Assembly: GCA_016490735.1 (NCBI GenBank)
Contig: JAEMWC010000347.1
Location: 404,501-468,500, forward strand
Source: Pachyseris speciosa
Taxonomy: Eukaryota; Cnidaria; Anthozoa; Scleractinia; Pachyseridae
DNA length: 64,000 nucleotides
Direction of reading: 5' to 3'
Position 1 is the stretch's first letter; each line of letters opens with the position of its first letter. Below are positions 20,772-28,931 of the stretch, one piece after another. The notes beneath the pieces were generated by a model. That model had not been told where the DNA came from. It made no database searches and worked only from the letters and a program-made list of their open reading frames with translations. The position numbers were made by a program, and so were the translations under genes.

Positions 20772-22572
20772 TTTGTTTGTTTGTAGGATGAGAGGGTTTA
20801 TCTCAGAGTTTTACTGCCATTAGGAAATCCCGAACGAGAAGTGCCCATGTTTTTCTCCAAGGTCAGTTATTGATAGTAATTAAATTGTTTGTTGTGAATG
20901 TCAAACCTGTTCAGAGGAGCACGTGGTTAACGATAGATTGTCTAGATGACAGTCATTTTCGTATAAGATCATTTATCAGGACAGCTAGCCTGCGCAGCTG
21001 GCGCTTACTACAGGACAGCATGATGGGTTCGTTAGAGGAAGACTTTGAATATCTCAAATAACAACCTCAATGTACTAAAAATAAAACTATTGTAAAGCTA
21101 AAGCGTTAACTGTTTTTGAGCTTGCATAACACTTTCATCTCCACCTTCCTACTAATCATTTTTTAGCGTTGGACTGTTGGCAAAATTATTGACAAGATTG
21201 CTGCAGCTGCAAAACTGACGAACGCCAATAACGTAAATACAGTAGAAAAAGTAAGTATAGTACATGTTCAGTACACTCTCTTAACATGACTTTCAATTAT
21301 CTCGACCTTGGAACTTCTCACTCTTCGCGAAATATCATCTAATGTGTTCACCGTATTCAAGTTTTAAGTTTTGTTTGTCAAGAATCTGGGAGTTGTAGAA
21401 AGTTATGACGCTTTATTTGCCCGCACAAATTTCAAGATATTTACACACACGTCACTTTGGCGAGCAAAGTTTTCAATTGATCGACTAATCGGTTGGAGAA
21501 CGTGGCATGATTTAACGCGATGTGTTCTCCAAAGAGAAGATACCTGGGTAGTTCAAATGTTTGGAAGTGGAAGAGTCGCCCTCTTCTTTATTGTTTTATT
21601 AATGCTTCTCGTAAATTGCTTCCGTCTCCATGGTTTTCTTCCTCAGAGTCGGAACATGGCTATATCTGAAGCAAACACGACGTGCTTATTTAAGATTCAC
21701 CCTTCATGAACTGAGAAAGAGGTTTATTCTACCACAAACTCAAATTGTGAAAAGATATTCAATCTCGTGTTTTGCCGGGTTTTGTTTAAGGAATAAAATC
21801 TACGAGGTTGCAGTCGAGCGAAGTGATAAAGAAAAGAGAAGATACCTGCATTGTTCGCAACCGTGGTTATTATTGTAATGAAAATCAGTATTCTGCCTTA
21901 AACCGGGTGTGCGTGAGTTATGCCGTAAGCCCGGTACGTCAGGCAGGTCTATTGACTGTGCTCTGCTATTGGGAAAAGTCAGCAAATTCAGTGTCATTCA
22001 GGACCAGGGAATAAAACTCTGCCAACAGCTTGGGCAAATAAATCGAACATCTTGGATTCTTTTGGCAACCATAGTTAGATGTGTTAGATGATGTTGCAAG
22101 TGCAAGACTCAACAACGTCATCCAGTAGTGTAAGCACGGTTAATGTAATCAGTGGGGTAAATGATTGTGAGTAGTGGTCTTTGTGTCGCAATAAATAAAT
22201 TTGTTAACAAAAAATAAAAACGGCATCCAGCTTGGTGGCTGAAAAGATCCAATAAGGTTTTTAGATGTGAAAGTTATCGTTAAGTGCGTTTGTTGAGGCC
22301 GTACGTGCTACAAATAGAAGCAGAAAAATCTAAACATGGTGGATGTGTTATAGAAATTGTTTCCTCTTTGATTTGTTTACTCGTTTTGGTTATTTGCCTT
22401 TTTTCTTTCTCAGAAACTGCGGTTAATTCATCGAAGTACTGGCGAAGTCCTGGGACTGCAAGATTCATTGTTAGATCAAGATCCATTGTTAAGCGGAGGC
22501 GCAGTGATAATAGAATATGTGGATATGGAGTGCACTTCTCTGTTACCAAATATGGACAAATATCGTACATAA
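7394..22572 (+). CDS. ZFAND1: ZFAND1-like AN1 zinc-finger protein, eight exons (5' exon missing)
   Basis: Exons: 7394-7451, 13308-13423, 14165-14253, 19126-19152, 19492-19583, 20787-20861, 21167-21250 and 22414-22572 (stop TAA). All have AG/GT borders and compatible phases. The sequence shows the end of a first AN1 finger (C-x2-H-x5-H-x-C), a complete second AN1 finger (C-x4-C-x9-C-x2-C-x4-C-x2-H-x5-H-x-C), a basic linker, and a C-terminal ubiquitin-like region. This is the order seen in animal ZFAND1 (about 268 residues in human). The family helps clear arsenite-induced stress granules by recruiting p97/VCP and the 26S proteasome. The start codon and first half of finger 1 were not found in the window and probably lie upstream of position 1. 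Introns are packed with transposons. The identification is strong; the orthologue's function is inferred from the family. Confidence 0.9.
7562..8145. mobile_element. TTAA-flanked DNA element, family A copy 1
   Basis: TTAA flanks both sides (7558-7561 and 8146-8149). The ends read CCCTTTATCAGTC and GTAGTCAATGGG. The 3' half closely matches 53586-53883 and 58590-58790. The TTAA target and CCC/GGG ends suggest a piggyBac-type non-autonomous element. No transposase is seen. Confidence 0.7.
9396..9593 (+). pseudogene. Left-arm copy of the inverted coding module
   Basis: The frame reads MTFCPVHRAQLGIGWRRTIN then FCIIP and a stop, followed by VVSGHCKDLWKVP and EDTRTFKTACSCGLR before a GTAAGT donor. 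The right-arm copy is open through the stop, so this copy is broken. A second piece ending GGKKVK-GTAATT is at 9660-9712. The CPVHP--LG-GWRR pattern is one I associate with repeated cnidarian proteins, but I cannot name the domain. Confidence 0.55.
11503..11709 (-). CDS. Right-arm copy of the inverted coding module, open
   Basis: The minus-strand frame reads MTFCPVHPARLGIGWRRTIN, then IIPEVVSGHCKELWKVP, and ends HEDTRTFKTDRSCGLR. A good donor (GTAAGT) follows. A second exon-like piece, GECMKGIIYLNDGKKVK with donor GTAATT, is at 11427-11370. No stop interrupts it, unlike the left arm. It may be the N-terminal part of an element protein or a captured host exon. Function unknown. Confidence 0.5.
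   Translation of the reverse strand: MAMTFCPVHPARLGIGWRRTINFCIIPEVVSGHCKELWKVPALEKRNKSILVHEDTRTFKTDRSCGLR
13308..13423 (+). CDS. ZFAND1: ZFAND1 exon: second AN1 finger, N-terminal part
   Basis: The acceptor is ctaaaag at 13301-13307 and the donor is gtaaga at 13424. The exon encodes QCTFEDCESYELVPVICEHC and continues to YCLR, giving the Cys ligands of the second AN1 finger. It starts in phase 0 and ends after two bases of an Arg codon. Confidence 0.9.
13424..14164 (+). other. ZFAND1 intron, no further gene seen
   Basis: Between the two zinc-finger exons. 13560-13860 contains GAGAGGCCTTCC and mirrored GAAAGGCCTC runs that may be a small repeat. No coding match was found. Confidence 0.4.
14165..14253 (+). 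CDS. ZFAND1: ZFAND1 exon: second AN1 finger, His/Cys end and linker
   Basis: The first base completes Arg, then HRHQVDHQC supplies the last zinc ligands. A polar linker with TPEERIQQII follows. Borders are ctatag and gtgaat. Confidence 0.88.
14439..14583. mobile_element. 145-bp TTAA-flanked MITE, family B copy 1
   Basis: TTAA at 14435-14438 and 14584-14587. The ends are GGTGGCTCACACTGGTTTCC and GGAAACAGGTGTCAGCCACC, an inverted pair with one or two differences. The inner AAAGATTGGTAGTGATGATCC recurs at 52175-52195. Confidence 0.8.
14588..15494 (+). other. ZFAND1 intron, no gene seen
   Basis: No splice-bounded coding segment was found. 15293-15490 has an open frame of about 65 codons (LQISLCLYLKRKRVQFLL) that I do not recognise and do not support as an exon. 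Confidence 0.4.
15691..17516 (+). mobile_element. 5'-truncated non-LTR retrotransposon (LINE)
   Basis: The element holds a long RT frame, an AT-rich 3' end, and a (TTATC)n tail at 17488-17516. CTTATCTA near 15684 may duplicate the tail-side sequence at 17509. The endonuclease half is missing, as expected for 5' truncation. It lies in a ZFAND1 intron in the gene's sense direction. Confidence 0.85.
15725..17330 (+). CDS. LINE reverse transcriptase (partial ORF2, frame intact)
   Basis: The frame is open from about 15725, before the first Met at 15879, to the TAA at 17328-17330. RT blocks in order: ATGLDNIS, WKSARVTPLYKN, NYRPISVIPVVAKVFERII, HQSGFR, VVFLDLKKAFDTVDH, GVPQGTILGPLLFLLYIND, and the catalytic MYADD near 16500. 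A thumb and C-terminal LWNSLPPELR follow. The Asp residues of both metal sites are present and no stop interrupts it, so the copy is young. The endonuclease domain is absent. Confidence 0.88.
18066..18293 (+). pseudogene. Coding-like 75-codon segment ending in TAA, unknown family
   Basis: The + frame reads HTAIIPASFGQHDIWMCRMC, then FADETRQIIRTDDILRLGSS and MLEFDKYHFYQRS, stop at 18291-18293. Amino-acid composition looks like a real protein end, with a possible acceptor CTCTGAG at 18060-18066. I do not recognise the family. It lies in a ZFAND1 intron, and its last 15 codons are inverted and repeated just downstream. It may be a retained gene piece. Confidence 0.4.
18245..18421. ncRNA. Candidate long hairpin (83-bp arms, 11-nt loop)
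   Basis: Positions 18245-18327 are the reverse complement of 18339-18421 with only a few mismatches. The loop is TCATTGCACTC. The left arm overlaps the end of the 18066-18293 frame. Transcribed with ZFAND1 pre-mRNA, it would fold into a stable stem like a miRNA or endo-siRNA precursor. Expression is unproven. It could instead be a small foldback transposon. Confidence 0.5.
18422..19125 (+). other. ZFAND1 intron with a repeated palindrome
   Basis: GTTAGCGCTAACCATT occurs twice (18750-18765 and 18813-18828), each time containing the palindrome GTTAGCGCTAAC. No gene is seen. Confidence 0.45.
19126..19152 (+). CDS. ZFAND1: ZFAND1 exon: 27-nt lysine-rich linker
   Basis: A small exon between cttgtag and gtacgg encodes GKDLSKEKK across its junctions. 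The phases match the exons on both sides. Short basic linkers are usual here in ZFAND1, but the call rests mainly on splice phase. Confidence 0.7.
19492..19583 (+). CDS. ZFAND1: ZFAND1 exon: AAKVxLMKxKM segment
   Basis: The exon lies between gatag and gtctgt. It encodes IRAAKVSLMKIKMKATGD and then IPQ. The AAKV-LMK-KM pattern is a conserved ZFAND1 helix. Confidence 0.88.
20126..20521. mobile_element. 396-bp MITE-like element
   Basis: CACTCTTTTTTTTATAAGAA at the left is mirrored by TTCTTCATAAAAAAAAAAGAGTG at the right, joined by AATATTG/CAATATT. The inside repeats AAGAATATT several times. It lies in a ZFAND1 intron. Confidence 0.65.
20739..20784 (+). repeat. (TTTA)n then (TTTG)n microsatellite
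   Basis: Tandem TTTA units turn into TTTG units and end at the 3' splice site of the 20787 exon, so the tract doubles as its pyrimidine-rich acceptor region. Confidence 0.85.
20787..20861 (+). CDS. ZFAND1: ZFAND1 exon: start of ubiquitin-like region
   Basis: The exon lies between tttgtag and gtcagt and encodes DERVYLRVLLPLGN, later PMFFSK. It begins the C-terminal ubiquitin-like fold and directly follows a (TTTA)n/(TTTG)n tract. Confidence 0.9.
21167..21250 (+). CDS. ZFAND1: ZFAND1 exon: RWTVGKIID segment
   Basis: The exon lies between ttttag and gtaagt. It encodes 28 codons starting RWTVGKIIDKIAAAAKL, which corresponds to the RWSIGKxID motif of the family. Phase 0 at both ends. Confidence 0.9.
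21251..22413 (+). other. Last ZFAND1 intron, no gene seen
   Basis: Open frames up to 112 codons occur here, but none shows a recognisable domain or paired splice sites. Confidence 0.4.
22414..22572 (+). CDS. ZFAND1: ZFAND1 terminal exon
   Basis: After ttctcag the frame reads KLRLIHRSTGEVLGLQDSLL, then GGAVIIEYVD, and ends TAA at 22570-22572. It matches the family C terminus (L-H--TGE-L-L, then G--IILEY). The AATAAA near 22617 gives a plausible poly(A) signal. Confidence 0.92.
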   Translation, partial: KLRLIHRSTGEVLGLQDSLLDQDPLLSGGAVIIEYVDMECTSLLPNMDKYRT

Positions 22573-22614
22573 GAAAATTTGCTTCTATTTTTTCACACTT
22601 TTAGAAGTGCTCTT

Positions 22615-22620
22615 AATAAA
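22615..22620 (+). terminator. Probable poly(A) signal of ZFAND1
   Basis: TTAATAAAAG lies about 43 bases after the ZFAND1 stop codon. It is the first canonical hexamer downstream. A - strand reading frame ends at 22641, so the two 3' ends would nearly meet. Confidence 0.6.
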
Positions 22621-22640
22621 AGTGAGGAATTCTATGGAAA

Positions 22641-22819
22641 TTAATTGTTGAATACAAACACTTTGTAGGCAGGTAACAATACTTTTATTGATTCATCAGC
22701 AATGACAGTATTAGCAAATATTACGCGTAGACCGAGATGTTTACAATATTCGGTGGCCAGAATCTTACCAGACCGGCCCTTGAGAGCTGTGGTAGAAATT
22801 ACGATTAAAACAGGGTCTT
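22641..22819 (-). CDS. Terminal-exon-like segment, unknown protein
   Basis: The minus strand after the acceptor aaccaacag reads DPVLIVISTTALKGRSGKIL, then ATEYCKHLGLRVIFANT and IKVLLPAYKVFVFNN, stop TAA at 22643-22641. Composition looks genuinely coding. I do not recognise the family. Its stop lies 68 bp from the ZFAND1 stop on the other strand, so the two genes would be tail to tail. Exons further up the gene may include 23013-23333, but the junction is not proved. Confidence 0.5.
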
Positions 22820-22835
22820 CTGTTGGTTGAGTTCC

Positions 22836-22950
22836 TATTGATTGATTGGTGCGACTATCGATCGATAGATTGGTTACTTGATTGATTGCCTGACTAATTT
22901 ATTGCTTGCTTGCTTGCTTCATTGATTGATTGACTGATTGATCGATCGTC
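22836..22950 (+). repeat. Degenerate (GATT)n repeat
   Basis: Interrupted ATTGATTG and TGCTTGCT units; simple sequence. Confidence 0.7.
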
Positions 22951-23012
22951 GGCTACAAAACCCATTTTAGTAAGATCAAGATATTTCCCCCGTTCCCTGT
23001 ACTACTGTCAAG

Positions 23013-23333
23013 TTATTTAGGACATTCAAGGGAAGGAGTTGGGTCGGATTGGGAACAAGGCAGAGCGTCCAAAACCGACTCAGATGCACGGTCTGAATTG
23101 GTTTTGAAACGCGTCAGGAGATCAGATAACTGGCAATTGAATTCCCTCGTCTTTTCTTCAATGCAAGCCCCTTCTTCTTTAAACACATTGCAAAGCTGCC
23201 TTGGATCGAAGCCAGGGTTGGATTGTAGCCTCTGTATGAAGAGAACGCCACATATCGCGTAGACCGAGATAGCACAATCAGGCACTGGCAAATTCTCTGT
23301 TGATTTGAAAACAGAAGTTAATGTCCTCCCTTG
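23013..23333 (-). CDS. Exon-like frame, unknown protein
   Basis: The minus strand after the pyrimidine-rich acceptor ttgttgttctttcaag reads RTLTSVFKSTENLPVPDCAI, SVYAICGVLFIQRLQSNPGF, then a charged helix (EEKTREFNCQLSDLLTRFK), ending LECPK and TAG. A Met lies upstream at 23360 if the segment is unspliced (115 residues). Helical and charged; no motif I can name. It may belong to the same gene as the 22641-22819 segment. Confidence 0.45.
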   Translation of the reverse strand, partial: QGRTLTSVFKSTENLPVPDCAISVYAICGVLFIQRLQSNPGFDPRQLCNVFKEEGACIEEKTREFNCQLSDLLTRFKTNSDRASESVLDALPCSQSDPTPSLECPK

Positions 23334-24289
23334 AAAGAACAACAAGATGCCACGTGGCATGATATTTTCGGGTGATTTCGATCCACCAAAATTTAATCCA
23401 GCGAAAATACCGACTCACACGAAAATGAGTAACATTTTAATTGAGAGTTGAAAAGAAAATGCAAAAAGCAAAAACACTCAACAAAGCACAAACAACAGAC
23501 CTTTTTAGCTTGTAGATTTTGTTTTCCCAATGTTTAAAGTGGTCATGGCATTTTGAAAGCCATTTTTTCTCCAATATGAAAATAGGTGTTTTAAGAAATA
23601 TTTTGAGGGAAATAATTTACTAAAAGTTGCAAGAACTTATTTCAAATGCGGCGAAAAAGTTGGACCGTTGTCACTAAAATTTGTAGACAAGAACCTAGGG
23701 TCTGGTGAATAGTCGTGACGTCATTCGTGTGTACTCAGTCGAGTGCGTCACTCAGTTTTTTGCGAAAACTACCAAGATTCACTATCGAGGCCGAAAGCTG
23801 CGCAAAACTTGCCAGGTTTACACTTTTTCGCCTTCTCCGCCATGTTTCACGCCTGAACATACACACGAATGTCACAGAGCCCTTTTGGCCGCTCGGAAAA
23901 TGTCTCAAATTTAAGGCCATGGCGGGAAATTTTGGAATCCCTACAAATAGCGAATCTTCACGAAAAGGAGGGACACGATTAAAAATGAAATGTGGGGAAT
24001 ATAAGCATGTGAAAACGTAAAAAAAATGGTGGTTAATTTTCGATTCGTGTGTATTTAAAATAAACGAGAGCTCGTTGGAAATGTTTGTATGTATATGATC
24101 ATGTACATGATTTTTCTCGTTCAATTATGCATACTTACATAAAACTTTATTTCATCTCGAATTAAGAGTAGCCAAATATAGGCTAGTATCTCCGAGAAAA
24201 ACATTTAAATCGTCCAATAAAATAAATCACTATGTATATTAACTAGAAATAATATAAAAATAATATTAGCTTATCAACAATAATAAATT
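23334..24289. other. Non-coding stretch with a CRE-like site
   Basis: 23700-23900 is richer in CpG than its surroundings and contains TGACGTCA at 23716-23723, a CREB/ATF-type palindrome. It could be a promoter, but no first exon was found next to it. Confidence 0.3.
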
Positions 24290-24580
24290 ATACAATTAAA
24301 CCATGTTGACGAATTGTTGAAATGAAGTTATACAAAGACGACATCGCTCTCAAATTATCAGGCAGTGCGTTCCAGTACTTAGCAGCTGCGTAACGAAAAG
24401 AATTTAAGCCGTAAGTAGTAGTAACAGGTTTAAGAAGACTAAGAATATCAGTTCATCTCGTAGAGTAGTCAACAGATCTCGGAGAAAATAATTCTCTCAG
24501 ATACTGTGGATACTGTTCAAAATTAAGACATTTAAAGATAACAACTACTTTAAATGAATAGGGCCACTGGCAAATCGCTC
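24290..24580 (-). mobile_element. LINE 3' end fragment
   Basis: On the minus strand the segment reads GLNSFRYAAAKYWNALPDNL then RAMSSLYNFIS. This is the AAKLWN-LP--LR box at the C terminus of many non-LTR ORF2 proteins. Only the last ~100 codons remain. Confidence 0.65.
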
Positions 24581-25275
24581 AATTTTTAATCGTGTTCATT
24601 TATTCCAAATTTCACTCGGAATCATTTGACTGCCTGTACTTATCGACCAGTTACGACAAATATGAGTTTCGCACATCAAATACCAGGCAGAAATGCGCGG
24701 ATGTCCGAGATCCGCGGAAATTTGTTTCCAACGTCGAAAGGCTGGCGCACACACCACGGGAACCAAATTACATCATATCGGGCGATAAAAGAAAACATTC
24801 CTTGAAAAACATTTCGTGGAATGTTTATTGCCGCATACAGGTTCCAATAACAGTAATGCTTTGGAGCGTATTGTAATACTGCGTTACTTACCCATTTCCA
24901 AAACCCTCTCTAGTGCCTCCGCATGACCTGGCCACTTTGGAGAAAAGCCTTTTAAAAGTAAAGACTCATTAACAATGAAGGCTTCTTTTCAACATGATCA
25001 GTAGTCTTTTACTCAAACAAAGACTTAATGGTCCGTGCAAACGCTACCAACATTGCTCAACAACAACATCCAACATTGTTGGGTCTAAAGCGGTGGGTAC
25101 TTTGAACGCTGTGTTGGGTGTGGTTGGCAGTTGTTGGATGCTGTTGTTTCAACTGCCAACAACACCCAACAAACGTACCAACACTTTGGAACTAACACTA
25201 ATGGATGCTGTTGGCCAACAATCTTGGGGCGATTTCCCAGGCCTCACTGAAGAGCTGAAATCGCTGCAAAAAATG
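24581..25275. other. Unannotated stretch with CAACA/TGTTG-rich repeat at 25035-25235
   Basis: 25035-25235 is full of CCAACATTGTTGG and CAACAACACCCAAC units arranged as inverted copies, like the MITE at 37541-38464. The rest shows no gene. Confidence 0.5.
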
Positions 25276-25566
25276 CAGGGTTCGTACGCGTCTTGAAAAC
25301 CCTTGAATTTCAGGAGTCCGATTCCAAGGCCTTGAAAGTACTTGAATTTCGTTTTCGGTCCTTGAAAGTCCTTAATTTTTTATTGAACACGATCGAAAAA
25401 TATCTGCACTATCTGTAATCACAAAACATAGATGTTAACACAAACATTTTTCTTGGTTTTGAGGTAAAATTGTCATTAAAAAAAGTCCTTGAAATTTCTA
25501 AGTAGGGTCCTGGAAAGTCCTTGAAAAGTCCTTGAATTTTTGGCCTGAAAAAGTGTACGAACCCTG
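25276..25566. mobile_element. 291-bp MITE with CAGGGTTCGTAC ends
   Basis: CAGGGTTCGTAC at 25276-25287 is mirrored by GTACGAACCCTG at 25555-25566. The inside repeats CCTTGAAAGT/CCTTGAATTT. CAGGG ends fit non-autonomous hAT elements. No clear 8-bp target duplication. Confidence 0.75.
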
Positions 25567-26080
25567 GAAATGGATCTTGTAGTTTTTTGTGTGCAGTATC
25601 ATTAAAGCGATGCAATAACAAGCTGTTTTCTGGATCTTGAGTGTGGTTTTTAATAGAATAAATTATTGTGTAAGGAGCTAAGTCTGAACGTTCTGTTTGG
25701 ACATGTGGTTTGAATGTATTAAGTCGTGGAAGATCAGAACCGAGGGACGTTTTTCAAAGCAGCCGTTGTCTTTTAGAAAACCTCAGTTCGCCTTCTAAAC
25801 AGTCTGTTTCTCCCTCCGTAAACACAAAAGATTTGATATTCCAGTATTTCAAAATTATGATAAAGGTCTTTCAAACAGACATTATATTAAAAAGATTGGT
25901 CTCATGACCCTTTCATAAATATGAAGCCACTGTGCTTCCTCGTAGCGCGTAAGTTATAGGCGTGAATTCTGGTTGGTTTGTAGACGGGTAAATGATAATA
26001 CTTTTGAATCATCTAGAAACGCTCTCCTGTATCTTTGTAGAGAAAAATGAAAATTAGATTTACCTTGTAAGTGACCTCGT
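25567..26080. other. No gene seen
   Basis: AT-rich sequence with no splice-bounded coding segment. Confidence 0.35.
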
Positions 26081-26537
26081 TGCTATACCAGTTTTATATG
26101 GCAGTACTTTTTTCTGGGAGCACATAACATTTTCTACCTGGTAATTCGCTATCAGGCAGAAAAACTAAGGGGAAAGATTTCCTTAGTCCCATAATTGGTA
26201 GTACCAGATGTATTACAGTTCATGATATCCGTGGATAATGATTAACTGGAGGCAACTTTGCCCATGGAATACATTTTTATCAGTTATTGTTTCCGCTTCA
26301 GTTTATAGCTAGTGGCTACCGCAAGCAACTCTGAACCGTGTGCAGCGGCTCGCAACTCAGTTCTCAGTTCAGAAAGTCTAAATCAGTTGATGAGAACTCA
26401 ACTTTTCTTGGGCGAAATTTCGGCTAAAAGTTACGACACACTGGAAAAGTAATTCCTATTGCTTTCGGAGAAGCAAATACGCTGTTAACAGGCTATATAT
26501 GGTAGTACTTTTTCTTGCTGCACATAACGTTTTCTAC

Positions 26538-26607
26538 CTGCTAATTCACTCTCAGGCAGAGAAACTAAGGGGAAAGATTTCTGTTTGTCCCATACTGAAG
26601 GGAGACC
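26538..26607 (-). CDS. Possible small exon, unknown
   Basis: Between gttgcag and gtagaa the minus strand encodes GLPSVWDKQKSFPLVSLPES. A diverged copy lacking the acceptor is at 26140-26205. The phase would fit after the 28061-27867 first exon, but nothing proves the join. Confidence 0.25.
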
Positions 26608-27055
26608 CTGCAACTTTAATGTTATTGTGTTCACTATACCAATGAAAACAAGACTAAAAGAGAACATTAATCTTTGGCTTTTCCTTGCATCAGATCAATT
26701 TTCGTGGTGAAAACTAGTTCTGAGATGCAGATGGCCTCTCGAAGTTTAAGGCTTTCTACAGTCGTTTAGGCCGGGAAATCGATGATCTCAGGGGTTTCAT
26801 AGGCCAGATTTTGTGTAAAAAATTTAAAGTTCTACTGAACATAATTAATGTAGTACGATATTGACACAATATTAGCAAACCATCCACCTACCATTCTCTG
26901 CTTCTATCAATAGATTCTCAAACACGTTTTTCTTGCAGATTCCAGTTCTATTGGTAAAGACGAGTTGATTCAAAATGAGAACGCGTAGGCTGTTGGTATA
27001 CGGTGCGTAACATCGGCGGTCAGACAGGCACTGTGCCAAACCCTAATGTAAAGTC

Positions 27056-27061
27056 AATAAA
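27056..27061 (+). terminator. AATAAA hexamer
   Basis: It follows a short exon-like frame (26939-26989, SSSIGKDELIQNENA then TAG) after a strong acceptor ttttcttgcag. It could end an unrecognised + strand gene; weak. Confidence 0.25.
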
Positions 27062-27635
27062 ATGGTTATTCGTTCGTGGTTTGGAATTGTTGGTGGTTTT
27101 CAGTGCCCTCCTCTCCTTGATAAGTGACATCACTTCTGACGCTGTAGTGTCACACCTTGATCGTTAACAGTGGAAATTTTAATTTGGACAGCGCCTGAAT
27201 GTAAGCAGATACAAAGTCGACTGCTTAATCTCAGCCATTATCATCTGCGGATTTACCACCTGCCTGGACCGTTTACTTATTATGTATATACGTATCCGTC
27301 GAACTTGCCCAAAAAATGCTACAAACTTGCTACAAAAATGGTTTAATTTTGGTGACTGACGTTCGCGTGGTTAGAAGTGGCCGCACGGACGAGTTCGATG
27401 TTAGTTATATCAGGCGTAATTCTATTCTGTGAAATTTGAACTTTCTTTATTCTTTTCAGTGTTTATAACATTTACACGCTAGCTCTATGACGTTTACAGA
27501 AATATAATAAAATAAACTAGGATCAGGGAACAGCTGAAAAAGGTATGTGTGCAGTAACCAGAGTAACCATTGGCTTTCTAGCTGGTTACCACCATGTTAA
27601 TCTAAGTGCGGCTACAAACAACAAAGAATAAAACG

Positions 27636-27674
27636 ACATGACATGACATGACATGACATGACATGACATGACAT
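27636..27674 (+). repeat. (ACATG)n microsatellite
   Basis: About eight uninterrupted ACATG units. Confidence 0.95.
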
Positions 27675-27866
27675 TCTCTGCGCTTTTCCTCCTACGTTTT
27701 GGCTATGATAACAACAAGCTTATACTGCTGTGCTGGAGTTTTAAGATGACTGATTTTAGGATGACTAGCAGAGTGAAAGGGAAAATGTGGATGAATGTGT
27801 TTAATTGTACCTCACGACGAGACCAAACTGATTTCAACAGAACTGTAAGAACTGAAAATAACTTAC

Positions 27867-28061
27867 CAAATCAAGGCGGCAAGATGGTGGGTCTTTGCCT
27901 GGCACTGGTTTTGCCAGAGTATCAAAGCCTAGTTTGTAGTCCCTGAGGCAACACATCATGTATTCTCTGTCCTTGTCTGCGGGACACTGTTTACCAACTG
28001 CTACTCGCAAACAAATCAAGGAAATCACCAACAAAAGAAGCGGTTGAAAAGGTTGTCTCAT
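27867..28061 (-). CDS. First exon of a secreted cysteine-containing protein
   Basis: ATG at 28061-28059 opens a 65-codon exon with donor GTAAGT at 27866. Residues 1-23 form a typical signal peptide (MRQPF, then LLLLVISLICLRVAVG). The mature part starts KQCPADKD, has a CC pair (MMCCLRDYKLGF) and another Cys (PPSCRLDL). Four cysteines in 42 residues suggest a disulfide-rich secreted protein that continues in later exons on the same strand. I do not recognise the family; no toxin or receptor assignment is supported. Later exons were not securely found. Confidence 0.6.
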
Positions 28062-28485
28062 GGCTCTCGAGTTGGGCTGAAACGAGTCAATTTATAACAT
28101 TAACCTGGGGTTCTGAGGTTCAAAACGATAAACTAGTTTACAATTGTTTGCACGAAAGAAAGAAAAAAAAAGAAATGAAATCTCAATGGAAATGAAAAAT
28201 AGCGCTGACTTTAATTATAAGTTATTTAGCTATTAACAATAATTAAAAGTAGTTTATTTAACAAATCGAATGTGGTTTTGCGTTGTCTATGCTCTTATCG
28301 ACAACGATATTCGTCGTCACAGTGGTCAAAATGTCGTGGACTCACGAGGCGCAGCCGAGTGACTCCTTTTGTTGACTGCCGTTAATTTTTTTTTCTCTTC
28401 TTCTGACGGACAATCTATTGGAAAATATGCGAACAATTTTGTAATTATCTAAAAATTCTGTAATAAGTATATCACTAATAATTTA
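28062..28485. other. Upstream region of the secreted-protein exon
   Basis: TATAACATTAA at about 28091 lies about 30 bp upstream of the exon's ATG on the minus strand, but no promoter element is convincing. No gene seen. Confidence 0.3.
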
Positions 28486-28621
28486 GAACTAATAATAATA
28501 ATAATTTAGAACTTATATAGCTCATTTTCCATGTGTATATGATCAATTGCGCTTTACAAGCAGATGAAACTGGAATTTGGAAATGTTGGTTTTTGCGGAG
28601 AGGGGAAAACCGGAGAACCCG

Positions 28622-28653
<32 letters not shown>

Positions 28654-28752
28654 GACAACAAACTCAACCCACATATGACGTCGAGTCCGAGAATCGAACC
28701 CGGGTCACATTGGTGGGAAGCGAGTGTTCTCACCACTAAGCCATCCCTGCCC
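28486..28752 (-). mobile_element. tRNA-derived SINE, minus-strand copy
   Basis: Reading minus: GGGCAGGGATGGCTTAGTGG (A-box region) and GGGTTCGATTCTCGG (B box), then GTTTTTCTCCGGGTTCTCCGG and a 3' end with (TTA)n. It matches the + copy at 55430-55780. Confidence 0.8.
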
Positions 28753-28931
28753 CTCCCCCCTCTTTTTCTGTGTGACGTGCTCTTGTAATTGGTTTGTACA
28801 TGTATTTTTTGTTTTTTGTTATATTGCTGTTGAAAGTTCCTCTCAACAAAAAAAATCAGTCAGTATAGTAAAGTCGATTGAGTTTTACAATCCTTTAATG
28901 ATCTCTCGCAGTATTCACTTTTACAATAGGC

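Noticed and set aside
21371..21709. 112-codon + frame in the last ZFAND1 intron
   Set aside because: No acceptor/donor pair keeps the ZFAND1 phase, and the hydrophobic run (ALFFIVLLMLLVN) is AT-rich chance sequence.
26938..26989. Short + terminal exon with AATAAA downstream
   Set aside because: The acceptor and poly(A) hexamer are good, but the exon is only about 16 codons and no upstream exon could be linked.
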